From Amphibacillus xylanus NBRC 15112 (GTDB lineage: Bacteria; Bacillota; Bacilli; Bacillales; Amphibacillaceae): DNA of 64,000 bases. Positions 50,718 to 62,860 of the stretch are shown one piece after another (position 1 is the first letter of the stretch; every line of letters starts with the position of its first letter). The stretch covers positions 682,001 through 746,000 of the forward strand of contig NC_018704.1 of NCBI RefSeq assembly GCF_000307165.1, given 5' to 3'. The translations under genes were made by a program, and so were the position numbers. The notes below the pieces were generated by a model. It ran no database searches and was not told the DNA's origin. It saw only the letters and a list, made by a program, of their open reading frames with translations.

Positions 50718-51686
50718 ATGAAATCCAAAAACAAAAAAGTCACCGTTATAGGTGGTGGGACAGGGATGCCTGTCCTTTTACGTGGACTAAAGCATTACCC
50801 AATTCACTTAGCAGCAATTGTGACTGTCGCCGATGATGGCGGTAGTTCAGGTCGGCTAAGAACAGAAATGTCAATGCCAGCACCTGGCGATATTCGAAAT
50901 GTAATTGCTGCATTATCAGAAGTTGAACCGATGATGGAAAAGTTATTTCAACATCGATTCACTAATGGAGAAGGACTTATGGGTCATTCAATGGGGAATT
51001 TATTCTTAGCTGCGATGACTGCCGTAACAGGTGATTTTTACACTGGAATTAAGGAAATTGCCCGAGTTTTTAATGTTAAAGGTAGAATCTACCCAATTGC
51101 AAATCAAAATGTTGTACTAAATGCAGAAATGCTCGATGGTGAAATTGTTACAGGTGAATCTAAAATTCCATTAGCAAATAAAAAAATCAAACGAGTTTTC
51201 GTTGAACCTGAAACTATTGTCCCTTTACCAGAAGCGATTACAGCTATTAAAGAGTCGGATCTTGTCGTCATTTCTCCAGGAAGTTTATATACAAGTACAT
51301 TACCCAATCTAGTCGTTCCTCAAATTGCTAGTGCTTTAAGAGAAGCAAAAGGTAAGGTTGTTTATGTTTGTAATGTGATGACCCAAGTAGGCGAAACTGC
51401 TGGTTATACAGCTGCTGATCATGCGCAAGCAATTATTGATCATGTTGGTGAAGGCTGTCTTGATAAGATCATCGTTCATAATAAACAAATTACTGAATCC
51501 GTAAGAGAAAAATATGCTGAAGAAAATGCAGAACCAGTAGAATATGATTTAGATCGATTGGCTTCACTTGGATTAGAAATTATTGAAGCAGATATTATTG
51601 ATGAAAACCAAAAATATTTACGCCATGATAATAAAAAGGTGGCGGAAATACTTTGTTCTTTAATTGGTATCGATCCTAAAAATTAG
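50718..51686 (+). CDS. yvcK: gluconeogenesis factor YvcK
   Basis: 322 residues from ATG 50718 (site aaaggg). CofD-like nucleotide-binding fold: VIGGGTGMPVLLRGL, TVADDGGSSGRLR, PGDIRNV. YvcK binds UDP-sugars and is needed for cell shape and growth on gluconeogenic carbon sources in B. subtilis. Confidence 0.95.
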   Translation: MKSKNKKVTVIGGGTGMPVLLRGLKHYPIHLAAIVTVADDGGSSGRLRTEMSMPAPGDIRNVIAALSEVEPMMEKLFQHRFTNGEGLMGHSMGNLFLAAMTAVTGDFYTGIKEIARVFNVKGRIYPIANQNVVLNAEMLDGEIVTGESKIPLANKKIKRVFVEPETIVPLPEAITAIKESDLVVISPGSLYTSTLPNLVVPQIASALREAKGKVVYVCNVMTQVGETAGYTAADHAQAIIDHVGEGCLDKIIVHNKQITESVREKYAEENAEPVEYDLDRLASLGLEIIEADIIDENQKYLRHDNKKVAEILCSLIGIDPKN

Positions 51687-51701
51687 GGAGGTGAGATCAC
51701 C

Positions 51702-52655
51702 ATGTCGTTTGCATCAGAGATTAAAAAGGAAATGACTCAAATAGAAAATGATGATTGTTGTAAGGAAGCAGAATTAGCAGCATTGATCCGGATGAATGGG
51801 GCGATTTCAATTGCTCGTGAATCTTATGTGTTAGATATTCAAACAGAGAATGCTGCTATTGCAAGACGTATTTATACATTAATTAAATCAACATATCCAT
51901 ATCCAATAAAATTACTCGTCCGTAAAAAGATGAAGTTAAAGAAAAATAATGTCTATATTGCCCGAATTGAAGAAGGGGCAAAGGATATCCTTCAAAGCTT
52001 ACATATTCTAGCTGAACCCTTCTCATTGATCCGAACTATATCTGATAAATACTTAGCAAAAGATTGTTGTAGACGAGCATATTTGCGAGGGGCTTTTTTA
52101 GCTGGTGGGTCAGTTAATAACCCTGAAACGTCATCATATCATTTGGAAATTGCTAATGCTTATGAAGAACATAATCAGTCACTTTGTGAGTTAATGAATC
52201 GTTTTGATTTACGAGCGAAAATTCTCGAACGACGTAACGGATACATTACGTATATTAAAGAGTCAGAGAAAATAACAGAGTTTCTCAACTTAACAGGTGC
52301 ACACCAAGCTTTATTTAAATTTGAGGACGTCCGGATTATGCGGGACATGCGTAACTCAGTTAATCGGTTAGTAAACTGTGAAACTGCCAACTTAAATAAA
52401 ACTATTGGTGCAGCCTTTAGACAGGTTGAAAACATTAAATTAATTGATCAAGTTGTTGGCCTAGAAACTTTGCCCGTTAAGCTACAAGAAATTGCTAAGC
52501 TTAGGGTTGAACACCAAGATGCATCATTAAAGGAACTTGGGGAAATGGTTACTGGTGCTAAGATTAGTAAATCAGGAGTTAATCATCGCTTAAAGCGAAT
52601 TGATCAAATCGCTGATCAAATTAGACAGGAACAAGGACTAAAAAAGCCATATTAA
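51702..52655 (+). CDS. whiA: sporulation/cell-division regulator WhiA
   Basis: 317 residues. LAGLIDADG-like N-terminal fold without endonuclease residues ([20 protein letters not shown]) and a C-terminal helix-turn-helix (about 270-310: [26 protein letters not shown]). In Bacillus it affects chromosome segregation and division. Strong site gggaggtga. Confidence 0.95.
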   Translation: MSFASEIKKEMTQIENDDCCKEAELAALIRMNGAISIARESYVLDIQTENAAIARRIYTLIKSTYPYPIKLLVRKKMKLKKNNVYIARIEEGAKDILQSLHILAEPFSLIRTISDKYLAKDCCRRAYLRGAFLAGGSVNNPETSSYHLEIANAYEEHNQSLCELMNRFDLRAKILERRNGYITYIKESEKITEFLNLTGAHQALFKFEDVRIMRDMRNSVNRLVNCETANLNKTIGAAFRQVENIKLIDQVVGLETLPVKLQEIAKLRVEHQDASLKELGEMVTGAKISKSGVNHRLKRIDQIADQIRQEQGLKKPY

Positions 52656-52783
52656 TTAAATGATTATTTTTTACATTTTTTAAACGGGTTCTTCAAATCA
52701 AGTCATTATTAGGTTATAATTAAGTTGTAAGTCATCATATACTTAAATAGCTTTAATGGTAAATTTGAGAGGAGCGCTTTAAT

Positions 52784-53041
52784 ATGGTTGAGAAGTCAGT
52801 AGTTGTTGCGGTTGAGCCGGGATTACAAGCAGATAAGGCCGCGAAATTTGTACGTGAAGCAAATCGATTTGCAGCAGAAATTTATTTAGAGAAAAAAGGC
52901 CGTCGCATTAATGCGAAAAGTATAATGGGCGTGCTAAGTCTAGCCATTGCAAGCGGAGATACGATTACGCTATTTAGTGATGGCTCTGACGGAGAAGAGG
53001 CAATTGACGCATTAGTTGCATGCGTAACGGAAACAAATTAA
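52784..53041 (+). CDS. crh: catabolite repression HPr-like protein Crh
   Basis: 85 residues of HPr fold. The catalytic His15 of HPr is replaced by Gln (PGLQADKA), so it cannot carry PTS phosphate, while regulatory Ser46 (KSIMGVLSLA) remains for HprK. These two traits define Crh, which in the P-Ser form is a CcpA co-repressor. It ends the yvcI cluster, as in B. subtilis. Confidence 0.96.
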   Translation: MVEKSVVVAVEPGLQADKAAKFVREANRFAAEIYLEKKGRRINAKSIMGVLSLAIASGDTITLFSDGSDGEEAIDALVACVTETN

Positions 53042-53070
53042 TACAAAATAATAGATTTATTCAGTTATAT

Positions 53071-53104
53071 TAAGCCATCCAATTAAGGGTGGCTTATTTT
53101 ATTT
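53071..53104 (+). terminator. terminator of crh
   Basis: TAAGCCATCC pairs with GGGTGGCTTA (one G-T pair), 6-base loop, followed by ttttatttta. Confidence 0.88.
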
Positions 53105-53283
53105 TACAAAAACTCATTACATAAAATAACATATATTGAAAACAATTCAATAAATACATACTAATTAGAGCATATCCTTATGAAAATGAGAGGAAAACAG
53201 AGCAATTCTAAGAAAACTATCTAAAATGGACAATCAGTATAAACTGACCGTATTATACATACGAAAATAACGAAATTTGTTGT

Positions 53284-53313
53284 TTGAATGTTACCTGCGA
53301 TAAAGGTTATAGT
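53284..53313 (+). promoter_or_regulatory. candidate promoter of the opuA operon
   Basis: TTGAAT (53284-53289), 18-base spacer, TATAGT (53308-53313), 115 bases before opuAA. The rest of the 53105-53428 spacer is AT-rich and holds no ORF. Confidence 0.4.
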
Positions 53314-53428
53314 AACAAAGTGTCATTTTTATGGATATAGAGATGCCGAACATATTAGTTTCAAAGTAGACAAAAAAATAGTCGGGTCTTTATAGAAGCA
53401 GGGCTAAAGCAAGAAGGGGTGGACAAAG

Positions 53429-54625
53429 TTGCCAATCATAGAGATAAAAAACCTATCTAAAATATTTGGAAAAAATATTAAGCAGTCAATAGAGCTATTA
53501 GATCAGGGAAAAAAGAAAGAAGACGTATTAAAAGAAACAGGTGACACAGTAGGCGTAAATCGTGCAAATTTTACAGTTAACCAAGGTGAGATATTTGTCA
53601 TCATGGGCTTATCTGGTAGTGGAAAATCAACACTTATTCGTTTGATTAATCGATTAATCGAACCGACAGAGGGAAGTGTGAAGGTTAACGGTGAAGATTT
53701 AGCAACGATGAACAAAGAAGACTTACGCCGTGTGCGACGTCAAAAGTTAAGTATGGTTTTTCAAAAGTTTGGTTTATTTCCGTTTCGGACTATTTTAGAA
53801 AATGCGGTATACGGTTTAGAAGTGCAAGGAATGCCCAAGAAAGAGCGTTTGGAAAAAGCAAAACACGCACTTGAATTAGTTGGATTAGGTAATTACATTG
53901 ATCAGTATCCAGATCAATTGTCAGGTGGTATGCAACAGCGTGTCGGCTTGGCGCGTGCATTAGCTAATGATCCAGAAGTATTATTAATGGATGAGGCGTT
54001 TTCTGCATTAGATCCGCTGATCAGAAAAGATATGCAAGATGAGTTAATTGAATTACAGCAAAAAATGAAAAAAACGATTATATTTATTACTCACGATTTA
54101 GATGAGGCGTTGAGACTAGGTGACCGAATTGCATTAATGCGAGATGGATCAATTGTTCAAATCGGGACGCCTGAAGAAATTCTTGTTAATCCAGCAAATG
54201 ATTATGTTGAGCGATTTGTCCAAGATGTTGATCGTTCAAAAGTATTGGTTGCTGAAAACATCATGAGACGACCTGAAACTATTAATATTGATAAACACGG
54301 TCCTCGTGTTGCACTAGAACGGATGAGAGAAGAAGGGTTATCAGGGATATATATCGTAGATAGTAATCGTAATTTACAAGGCTATTTAACTGCTGAGGCT
54401 GCTTCACAAGCGATTAAGGATAATATCCGAGATTTATCTGAAGTGATAAATCCAAGTGTACCAACAGTTAATCGTGATAAGCCAATGCAAGAGATATTTG
54501 ATCTTATTCATGACTCACCCATTCCAATTGCTGTTATCGATAATGGGAAATTGGTTGGTATTATCATTAGAGGTTCTGTGATAGCGGCTTTAGCAAGTGA
54601 AGGAGGGGTCGTGAATCATGTTTGA
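53429..54625 (+). CDS. opuAA: glycine betaine ABC transporter ATPase OpuAA
   Basis: 398 residues, TTG start. An ABC domain (Walker [10 protein letters not shown], signature [16 protein letters not shown], Walker [12 protein letters not shown]) is followed by two CBS domains (about 280-390) that sense ionic strength or nucleotides in this family. It powers uptake of compatible solutes under osmotic stress. It overlaps opuAB by 8 bases. Confidence 0.95.
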   Translation: MPIIEIKNLSKIFGKNIKQSIELLDQGKKKEDVLKETGDTVGVNRANFTVNQGEIFVIMGLSGSGKSTLIRLINRLIEPTEGSVKVNGEDLATMNKEDLRRVRRQKLSMVFQKFGLFPFRTILENAVYGLEVQGMPKKERLEKAKHALELVGLGNYIDQYPDQLSGGMQQRVGLARALANDPEVLLMDEAFSALDPLIRKDMQDELIELQQKMKKTIIFITHDLDEALRLGDRIALMRDGSIVQIGTPEEILVNPANDYVERFVQDVDRSKVLVAENIMRRPETINIDKHGPRVALERMREEGLSGIYIVDSNRNLQGYLTAEAASQAIKDNIRDLSEVINPSVPTVNRDKPMQEIFDLIHDSPIPIAVIDNGKLVGIIIRGSVIAALASEGGVVNHV

Positions 54626-55454
54626 TTTTATACCAAAGTTACCAGTAGCAGAGTGGGTCGATAAAATTGTTGAGTGGATTACGAGCACATTCGCATTTAT
54701 TTTCAATCCGATTAGAGAAGATTTCGGAGATTTTATGTCATGGATTGCAGATTTTCTTGATAATATTCCGGTCGCAATTGTCATACTCGTTGTTGTCGTT
54801 GGAGCATTTTTCATTACCGGACGGAAATTTGGTTTAGCAATATTTTCGTTAATTGGTTTATTGTTTGTTTATAATCAAGGATTATGGACTGAATTTATGT
54901 CGACATTCACACTTGTTCTGATAGCGAGTCTGCTGTCGATTATCATCGGTGTGCCAATCGGTATCTTAATGTCGAAAAGTCGTACAGTTGAAGCAATTAT
55001 GTTGCCTACATTAGACTTTATGCAAACAATGCCGGCTTTCGTTTATTTAATTCCAGCAGTTGTATTCTTTAGTATCGGTATGGTACCAGGAGTGTTTGCA
55101 TCATTAATCTTTGCAACACCACCGACTGTAAGATTTACCAATTTAGCTATTCGCCAAGTTTCAACAGAATTAATTGAAGCGGCTGAAGCATTTGGTAGTA
55201 CTGGTTTTCAACGTTTATTTAAAGTTGAATTACCAATGGCTAAGACAACAATTATGGCAGGAATTAACCAAACGGTTATGTTGTCACTATCTATGGTTGT
55301 CATTGCTTCAATGATTGGAGCACCAGGATTAGGTCGACCAGTTATATCAGCACTTCAACGTGCACAAGCAGGTCCAGGGTTTGTTGCTGGTGTATCAATT
55401 GTAATTTTAGCGATTATAATGGACCGCTTCACACAAAGTTTTTATAAGAAATAA
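54618..55454 (+). CDS. opuAB: glycine betaine ABC transporter permease OpuAB
   Basis: 278 residues with a cytoplasmic-helix N-terminus and about seven membrane segments. The permease EAA loop [20 protein letters not shown] is present. ATG at 54618 lies inside the end of opuAA, so translation is coupled. Confidence 0.95.
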   Translation: MFDFIPKLPVAEWVDKIVEWITSTFAFIFNPIREDFGDFMSWIADFLDNIPVAIVILVVVVGAFFITGRKFGLAIFSLIGLLFVYNQGLWTEFMSTFTLVLIASLLSIIIGVPIGILMSKSRTVEAIMLPTLDFMQTMPAFVYLIPAVVFFSIGMVPGVFASLIFATPPTVRFTNLAIRQVSTELIEAAEAFGSTGFQRLFKVELPMAKTTIMAGINQTVMLSLSMVVIASMIGAPGLGRPVISALQRAQAGPGFVAGVSIVILAIIMDRFTQSFYKK

Positions 55455-55517
55455 GTTTGAAATTAAAGAAATACTTCCATTGAGGAAGATTAAATAGATA
55501 ATAGGGGAGACGATTTA

Positions 55518-56438
55518 ATGTTTAAATTTACATGGAAAAAAACAAGTTTAGCTTTAGTTCTAGTATTATCACTATTTTTAGCTGCATGTGGTAGTAATGG
55601 GGATAACGATGCGAATGATACAGCAACAGGTGATCAAGCAGCAAATGGTAATCTTGGAGAAACAGAATTAGAATTAGTTTATGTTGAATGGGATACAGAG
55701 GTTGCATCAACACATGTTATTGCACACGTTCTAGAAGAACAAGGTTACGATGTTGAGAAAACACCAATTGATAATGCAATTATGTGGGAAGCTGTTGCAA
55801 CTGGTGATGCAGATGGTATGGTAGCAGCATGGTTACCAGCAACACATGGTGCACTTTATGAACAGTACCATGATAAAATGGAACACTTAGGTGCTAATTT
55901 AGAAGGTGCAAAAATTGGTCTTGTCTTACCTGCATATATGGAAGATGTGAATTCAATTACTGATTTAAATGATTTTACTGATGAGTTTGGCGGTTCAATT
56001 ACAGCGATTGAACCAGGCGCTGGTGTAGTTCAAGCAGCTGAGCAAGCACTTGAAGATTATAACTTAGAAGGCTGGACTGTTGATACATCATCAAGTGGTG
56101 CAATGGCAACAGCATTAAGACAAGCATATAATAATGAAGAGCCAATTGTTGTGACAGGTTGGTCACCACACTGGAAATTTGCCGAGTTTGATCTAAAATA
56201 TTTAGAAGATGAAAAAAATACATTCGGTGATGCTGAAACAATCGATACAATGGTACGCTTTGGACTTAAAGAGGATAGTCCTTTAGCTTATGAAATTTTA
56301 GATAATTTCAATTGGAGCTCTGAAGATATGGAAACAGTAATGTTAGAAATTTCTCAAGGTTCATCTCCAGAAGATGCTGCTTCAGCTTGGGTTGAAGCAA
56401 ACCGTGACAAAGTAAACGAATGGATTCCAGCTGAATAA
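55518..56438 (+). CDS. opuAC: glycine betaine-binding lipoprotein OpuAC
   Basis: 306 residues. A lipoprotein signal peptide with lipobox LAAC (Cys about 23) is followed by an acidic linker (NGDNDANDTATGD) and a class II substrate-binding domain rich in Trp, whose aromatic residues cage quaternary amines (VEWDTEVAST, MVAAWLPATH, GWSPHWKF). Lipid is added by Lgt (36335). Confidence 0.95.
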   Translation: MFKFTWKKTSLALVLVLSLFLAACGSNGDNDANDTATGDQAANGNLGETELELVYVEWDTEVASTHVIAHVLEEQGYDVEKTPIDNAIMWEAVATGDADGMVAAWLPATHGALYEQYHDKMEHLGANLEGAKIGLVLPAYMEDVNSITDLNDFTDEFGGSITAIEPGAGVVQAAEQALEDYNLEGWTVDTSSSGAMATALRQAYNNEEPIVVTGWSPHWKFAEFDLKYLEDEKNTFGDAETIDTMVRFGLKEDSPLAYEILDNFNWSSEDMETVMLEISQGSSPEDAASAWVEANRDKVNEWIPAE

Positions 56439-56454
56439 TAGTAAGTTTGGTTTT

Positions 56455-56495
56455 ATGGTGTTGTTACGTCGATTGACGTGACAACGCCATTTTTA
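56455..56495 (+). terminator. terminator of opuA
   Basis: ATGGTGTTGTTACGTC pairs with GACGTGACAACGCCAT (with G-T pairs), loop of four, then five T. Confidence 0.9.
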
Positions 56496-56599
56496 ATTAA
56501 AACATTTCTATCAACTATTTGGGGAAGATTGGATCATACATATTAGCAATAACGAAAGAAAATACATTAACAATTGATTTTTTATGCTATAATAACTAT

Positions 56600-56670
56600 T
56601 TGTGAGGTTGTTCCATTCAGTCACGTATGCTTAGCTGATGAGGACTGATTTAGGAGCATTTTTTTATGGA
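56600..56670 (+). promoter_or_regulatory. leader with internal terminator before rlmN
   Basis: TATAAT at 56588-56593 is followed about 30 bases later by ATGCTTAGC...GGAGCAT (56627-56659) and a seven-base T run, then 80 bases of leader before the rlmN start. A terminator placed between promoter and gene suggests attenuation. I cannot match it to a known riboswitch. Confidence 0.5.
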
Positions 56671-56739
56671 GATTTTTTAGTAGTTTAGAATGAGCATATT
56701 CAAATAAAACTGGTTTGATTTTTAGTAAGGAGCATATAA

Positions 56740-57801
56740 ATGGAAATGAAAAAATCGATTTACGATTTAACACAAGCACAATTAACAGCTTGGTTTATTG
56801 AACAAGGACAGCAGAAGTTTCGAGCAAAACAAGTTTGGGATTGGCTCTACGTTAAACGTGTAGATAGCTTTGACCAAATGACAAATTTAAATAAACAAAC
56901 ACGCGAATTACTCAATAGTCATTTTACACTTCATAAATTAACAGAAGAAATTAGACAAGTATCAAAAGATGGTACGATGAAATTATTATTCAAACTGACA
57001 GATGGTAACCTAATTGAGACGGTATTGATGCGTTTTCCATACGGTCTATCAGTCTGCGTGACTACACAGGTAGGCTGTAATATTGGCTGTACATTTTGTG
57101 CAAGTGGTTTACTAAAGAAAAACCGCGACTTAACAAGTGGTGAAATTGTTGAGCAAATTGTTCGGATCCAAAAATTATTAGACGAGCAAGGTAAAGGTGA
57201 AAAGGTTAGTCATATCGTTGTGATGGGAATTGGTGAACCATTTGACAACTACGACAATACGATGAACTTTTTAAGAACGGTAAATGATCCAGATGGTTTA
57301 GCAATTGGAGCGAGACATATAACTGTTTCAACGAGTGGCTTAGCTCATAAAATTAGAGCATTTGCAGATGAGCAGTTACAGGTGAATTTAGCAGTTTCTC
57401 TTCATGCGCCTAACAATGAGTTACGGACAAGCATTATGAAGATTAATCGAGCTTTCCCAATCGAGAAGTTAATGGATGCGATCGATTACTATTTAGAAAA
57501 AACAAATCGCCGTGTCACATTTGAGTATATTTTATTAAAAGGTGTCAATGATCAAAAAGAGCATGCACTTCAGCTGGTTAACTTATTAAAGGATAAGCGC
57601 CATTTATCATATGTGAACTTGATTCCATACAACCCTGTTGAAGAACATAATCAATACGAACGAAGTGAAAAACAAACGATTGTAGACTTTTACGAAGTTC
57701 TATTAAAGCAAGGCATTAACTGCGGTGTCCGCGTCGAGCAAGGCTCTGACATTGATGCAGCTTGTGGTCAATTGAGAAGTAAGCAAATGAAGAAAAAATA
57801 A
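56740..57801 (+). CDS. rlmN: 23S rRNA/tRNA adenine C2-methyltransferase RlmN
   Basis: 353 residues, site aaggagc. Radical SAM motif CNIGCTFC (about 113-120) binds the 4Fe-4S cluster, and the methyl-carrying Cys lies in DAACGQL near the C-terminus. RlmN methylates A2503 of 23S rRNA and A37 of some tRNAs. It stands alone behind a leader with an internal terminator. Confidence 0.96.
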   Translation: MEMKKSIYDLTQAQLTAWFIEQGQQKFRAKQVWDWLYVKRVDSFDQMTNLNKQTRELLNSHFTLHKLTEEIRQVSKDGTMKLLFKLTDGNLIETVLMRFPYGLSVCVTTQVGCNIGCTFCASGLLKKNRDLTSGEIVEQIVRIQKLLDEQGKGEKVSHIVVMGIGEPFDNYDNTMNFLRTVNDPDGLAIGARHITVSTSGLAHKIRAFADEQLQVNLAVSLHAPNNELRTSIMKINRAFPIEKLMDAIDYYLEKTNRRVTFEYILLKGVNDQKEHALQLVNLLKDKRHLSYVNLIPYNPVEEHNQYERSEKQTIVDFYEVLLKQGINCGVRVEQGSDIDAACGQLRSKQMKKK

Positions 57802-57806
57802 TTTAT

Positions 57807-57843
57807 AAAAATCACCTCAATGTATATGTGGGGTGATTTTTTT
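57807..57843 (+). terminator. terminator of rlmN
   Basis: AAAAATCACCTC pairs with GGGGTGATTTTT (one G-T pair), ending in a seven-base T run. Confidence 0.92.
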
Positions 57844-57984
57844 ATGAAAGTATCTTGAAGTAAATGGTTGTTATGGTGCTAGATTGTAATTGATGAAAAA
57901 TATGAGTTAAACAATTTACTTGTTTATTTAGAGTAAAACGGCTAGGATAATAATAATATTTATCCAGTAGGTGGAGGAAACAAA

Positions 57985-58827
57985 ATGGAGAAAGAAATAA
58001 GAGTTAAGCAGGCTCTTAATAATAATGTAGTTATTGCAAAGGGACCGTTACTAGAAGAGGTTGTACTAATTGGTAAAGGAATCGGCTTTAATCGAAAAAA
58101 AGGTGATACAATCAGCGTTTCAGAAGCAGAAAAAACTTTTGTTTTAACAGATAAAATAGAAATTGAACAATATCAAACACTTATTAAACATCAAGATCCA
58201 GCACTGATTGAGTTCTTAAATGATATTATTTTCTACATTGAAGCACAGATGGATAGGCCACTAAACGAGCATATTCACATAGCTTTGACAGATCACTTGA
58301 GTTTCGCGATTAAACGTGCTGATTCAAAGATTCAGTTTAGTAACCCATTTTTATTTGAAATCAAATCACTTTATCCTAAAGAATATAAAGTTGCTCAAAA
58401 TATAGTTAAACAAATAAAAGAGGAATTAGGGGTTGAGTTTCCTGAAGGGGAGACGGGCTTTATTGCGCTTCATATTCATAGTGCAATTACAGATCGGAAG
58501 ATTCGAGATTTAAATCGTCACCATGAACTAATAGCTTTAATGGTGGAATTGATAGAGGAAAATTTAAACATAACAATAAATAAAGATGATGTTAATTACA
58601 ATCGCTTGCTGCAACATTTACATCGAGCAATTGATCGTGTTAATCAGGACAATCTACTTGGTAAAGAAGAATACTTAAAAAATGTCTTGAAAACGACATA
58701 TCCGATATGCTATAATCTAGCCTGGAAGTTAGTTAAAGTTATGCAGAAGCAGTTAAATAAACCTATAAGTGAGTCAGAAGTTTTATATTTGACGATTCAT
58801 TTACGAAGGCTTACGAATAAAATATAA
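57985..58827 (+). CDS. glcT: transcription antiterminator GlcT
   Basis: 280 residues of BglG/SacY type: an RNA-binding CAT domain (about 1-60: VKQALNNNVVIAKG...VLIGKGIGFNRKKGD), then PRD1 (about 70-170, HIHIALTDHLSFAIKR) and PRD2 (about 175-280, LLQHLHRAIDR, LYLTIHLRRL) with conserved His that EII and HPr phosphorylate. It opens the terminator before ptsG when glucose is present. ptsG follows directly, with its RNA target between. Confidence 0.95.
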   Translation: MEKEIRVKQALNNNVVIAKGPLLEEVVLIGKGIGFNRKKGDTISVSEAEKTFVLTDKIEIEQYQTLIKHQDPALIEFLNDIIFYIEAQMDRPLNEHIHIALTDHLSFAIKRADSKIQFSNPFLFEIKSLYPKEYKVAQNIVKQIKEELGVEFPEGETGFIALHIHSAITDRKIRDLNRHHELIALMVELIEENLNITINKDDVNYNRLLQHLHRAIDRVNQDNLLGKEEYLKNVLKTTYPICYNLAWKLVKVMQKQLNKPISESEVLYLTIHLRRLTNKI

Positions 58828-58828
58828 A

Positions 58829-58918
58829 CGTGTTACTGATTCGATCAGGCATGAGTGAATTTGCATTTGAAATATAGATTTTCTATATTCTTGATGCATG
58901 CTCACTCATGCCTTTTTT
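58829..58918 (+). promoter_or_regulatory. GlcT RNA antiterminator target and terminator before ptsG
   Basis: ACGTGTTACTGATTCGATCA begins a RAT sequence that closely resembles the ptsG RAT of B. subtilis. It overlaps the 5' arm of a terminator: GGCATGAGTGA (58848-58858) pairs with TCACTCATGCC (58902-58912), followed by six T. The two structures are mutually exclusive, so GlcT binding allows ptsG transcription. Confidence 0.92.
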
Positions 58919-58989
58919 ATTTATTAAGATTAAATGATTTTCGAATTAATATAACTAAGCTCGATATTTAATTGCGTCACAAATATTAG

Positions 58990-61011
<2,022 letters not shown>

Positions 61012-61112
61012 GATCTTTACAGTACTTTCTGTTTTAAGATATATCCTGCATTATTCATAACTTGATTTTTTATAAGTGTTTCTCCTATTAATTTGCTAAA
61101 AACGAATGATAG

Positions 61113-62261
61113 TCAGGGAAATTTATTTTTTATGACTAAATAAGTTTGGATGCCAGTTAAATTTTCACTTAAAATTGCCCTTGTTTTGACATTATGCTTA
61201 AAAATGGGCACACTTATCCCTCGGGATGAGTTCGGTTTTTTAAATGATGGATGGCTATTGATTGGGTCACTCAATAAGTGGTATGCCTTGAATTTTTTCA
61301 GGGCGAACCAAAATTGTTTTTTATAAAGACAACTGCTACATAGTTTGAAGGTCGTATAACGGGCTGTATTGATTACTTTACCTGCTATTTTAATCAGCTT
61401 AATTCTAACAGTTGCTACGGTGCTGTTATTCATGCTTTTGGTAAGCAGAGTCGGCGAAACCAATTCGCAAAATTGTAGGCGAGTAAGGCAATTTGTAGCT
61501 TTGTCGCATTTGTGTAAAAGTTAGGACTGCTTAATCGATTGAACGCAAAGCCACTTTTTCCTTCTTTAATGAAATTCTCCATCGTCCCACGGTTTTGATA
61601 AAATTTGACGATGTTTTTAGGGAGGTAGCTTAAGTTCGTGACAATTATTGGATTTCAGGCGAATGGCGTACTTGAGCTCATGTTCTTCGCATAATTCATA
61701 CAGGGCAGGGACAGCGAATCCACTATCACCCCTGACAGCGATAGTTGCACTTGGATTTATTTTTTTATATTCCTTGATCACAGGACCAACAAAGCTAACG
61801 ACATTGCGAGACGTATAAACATTACCTGCACGAAGAGCTGCTTTGATGCAATCACCCGTTAAGCCATCAAATAATACGAGTGGATGGTAACCGTTTGTTT
61901 GATAATGGGCATTGTAGTCTGTGCCATATTGATGACCACAGGTCGTGAAAATTGCCGAATCCAAATCAAAAACAAAATGCTCACTCGGCTGAATCGTTTG
62001 AATTCGCCGATTTAATTTTTGATTAACCTGTTGGAGTTGCTTCATCGTTTCTTGATCAAATTTTTGATTTAGGCGTGACAGCGTCGGTTGTGAAGCTAAT
62101 CGTCTCTTATCCAGAATCGTGGTAAACATCGGTTCATATTTTAATTCATCCGCATGGTCATCTGTGTGATAACCGGAAAGCTGAGCCCGACCATTCAGCC
62201 ACCGGCGAAGCGAACCCTTGACAAACCGAACTAGACAGCGATTTATACTAGTAAAAGTCAA
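61113..62261 (-). pseudogene. decayed IS1380-family transposase
   Basis: On the minus strand: 62261-61617 has the middle of the enzyme (SGYHTDDHADELKYEP, ASQPTLSRL, FDLDSAIFTT, IAVRGDSGFAVPAL); then the frame shifts near 61620 to FYQNRGTMENFIKEGKSGFAF and shifts back near 61455 to RYTTFKLCSSCLYKKQ and the C-terminus. The part between KYAIRLKSN and LKLPP is much shorter than in intact relatives, so an internal deletion is likely. The N-terminus is also missing or scrambled. It cannot make transposase. Confidence 0.85.
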
Positions 62262-62341
62262 GGGCTATTTGTCATGCCTACTTTTGTTCCCTTCGCCCTT
62301 GACACCCCACAGGTAAATCGTTGTCGTGTTTGTCAAGGGCG
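62214..62341. repeat. four copies of TGTCAAGGG(C) in alternating orientation
   Basis: ACCCTTGACA at 62214, GTCAAGGGCT at 62257, GCCCTTGAC at 62295 and GTCAAGGGCG at 62332, at the 5' side of the transposase remnant. They form nested hairpins (for example 62295-62341). They may be worn IS ends or a separate palindromic element inserted there. The rest of 62342-62506 shows nothing recognisable. Confidence 0.6.
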
Positions 62342-62506
62342 ATGGCGGTTATTTTTCTCCTTCAAAATAGATGAGAGTTTTTATTATCGGGTAGTTTTCA
62401 TAGAACTTTTTACACTACCCAGCTTACTTTCCGTAAATACTTATTTTTCTAGGTGACTAATTAAAGAAACTTACGATTATTTAAAGTGATTAACTAAAAA
62501 TTGAAA

Positions 62507-62704
62507 TCAAGACAATTGTTTATCCTGTCTTTTATAAATAAACACCAACAATATAGTAGTAAGCAATGGTGATAATAAAAGTCCATTTACCTCGGTGAAC
62601 TTAAAATACCCCATTTTTGATAAAACCCTCATTACTAGTATATTAATGGTAAAAAGGGAAATGAAAAGAACTACAATCTTTAATATATTTACTAATGATT
62701 TCAT
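62507..62704 (-). CDS. small two-helix membrane protein, possible immunity protein
   Basis: 65 residues, perfect site aggagg 6 bases before ATG. Two membrane helices (about 7-28 and 40-58) and a basic C-terminal tail (YKRQDKQLS). It is the last gene of the peptide cluster on this strand. Size and topology are like small bacteriocin immunity proteins, but I do not recognise the family; the role is inferred from position only. Confidence 0.6.
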   Translation of the reverse strand: MKSLVNILKIVVLFISLFTINILVMRVLSKMGYFKFTEVNGLLLSPLLTTILLVFIYKRQDKQLS

Positions 62705-62860
62705 TTTATCCTCCTAATCTATCTTGCAAAAGTATACTAATATGAATATTTTACTACATAATGAATAATAAATCCTGAGCCATTACGTGGTCATGTAAAA
62801 ATGGTTTTCCGTTATGCGAAGCGAGATCTGGTACTAGAATATTAATCTATCGATTAAAGA

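Noticed and set aside
56635-56642. CTGATGAG, like a hammerhead ribozyme core
   Set aside because: No CGAAAC partner or GUH cleavage context nearby; part of a terminator hairpin.
62274-62456. 60-codon plus-strand ORF after the transposase remnant
   Set aside because: Lies in palindromic TGTCAAGGGC repeats, no ribosome site, no recognisable domain.
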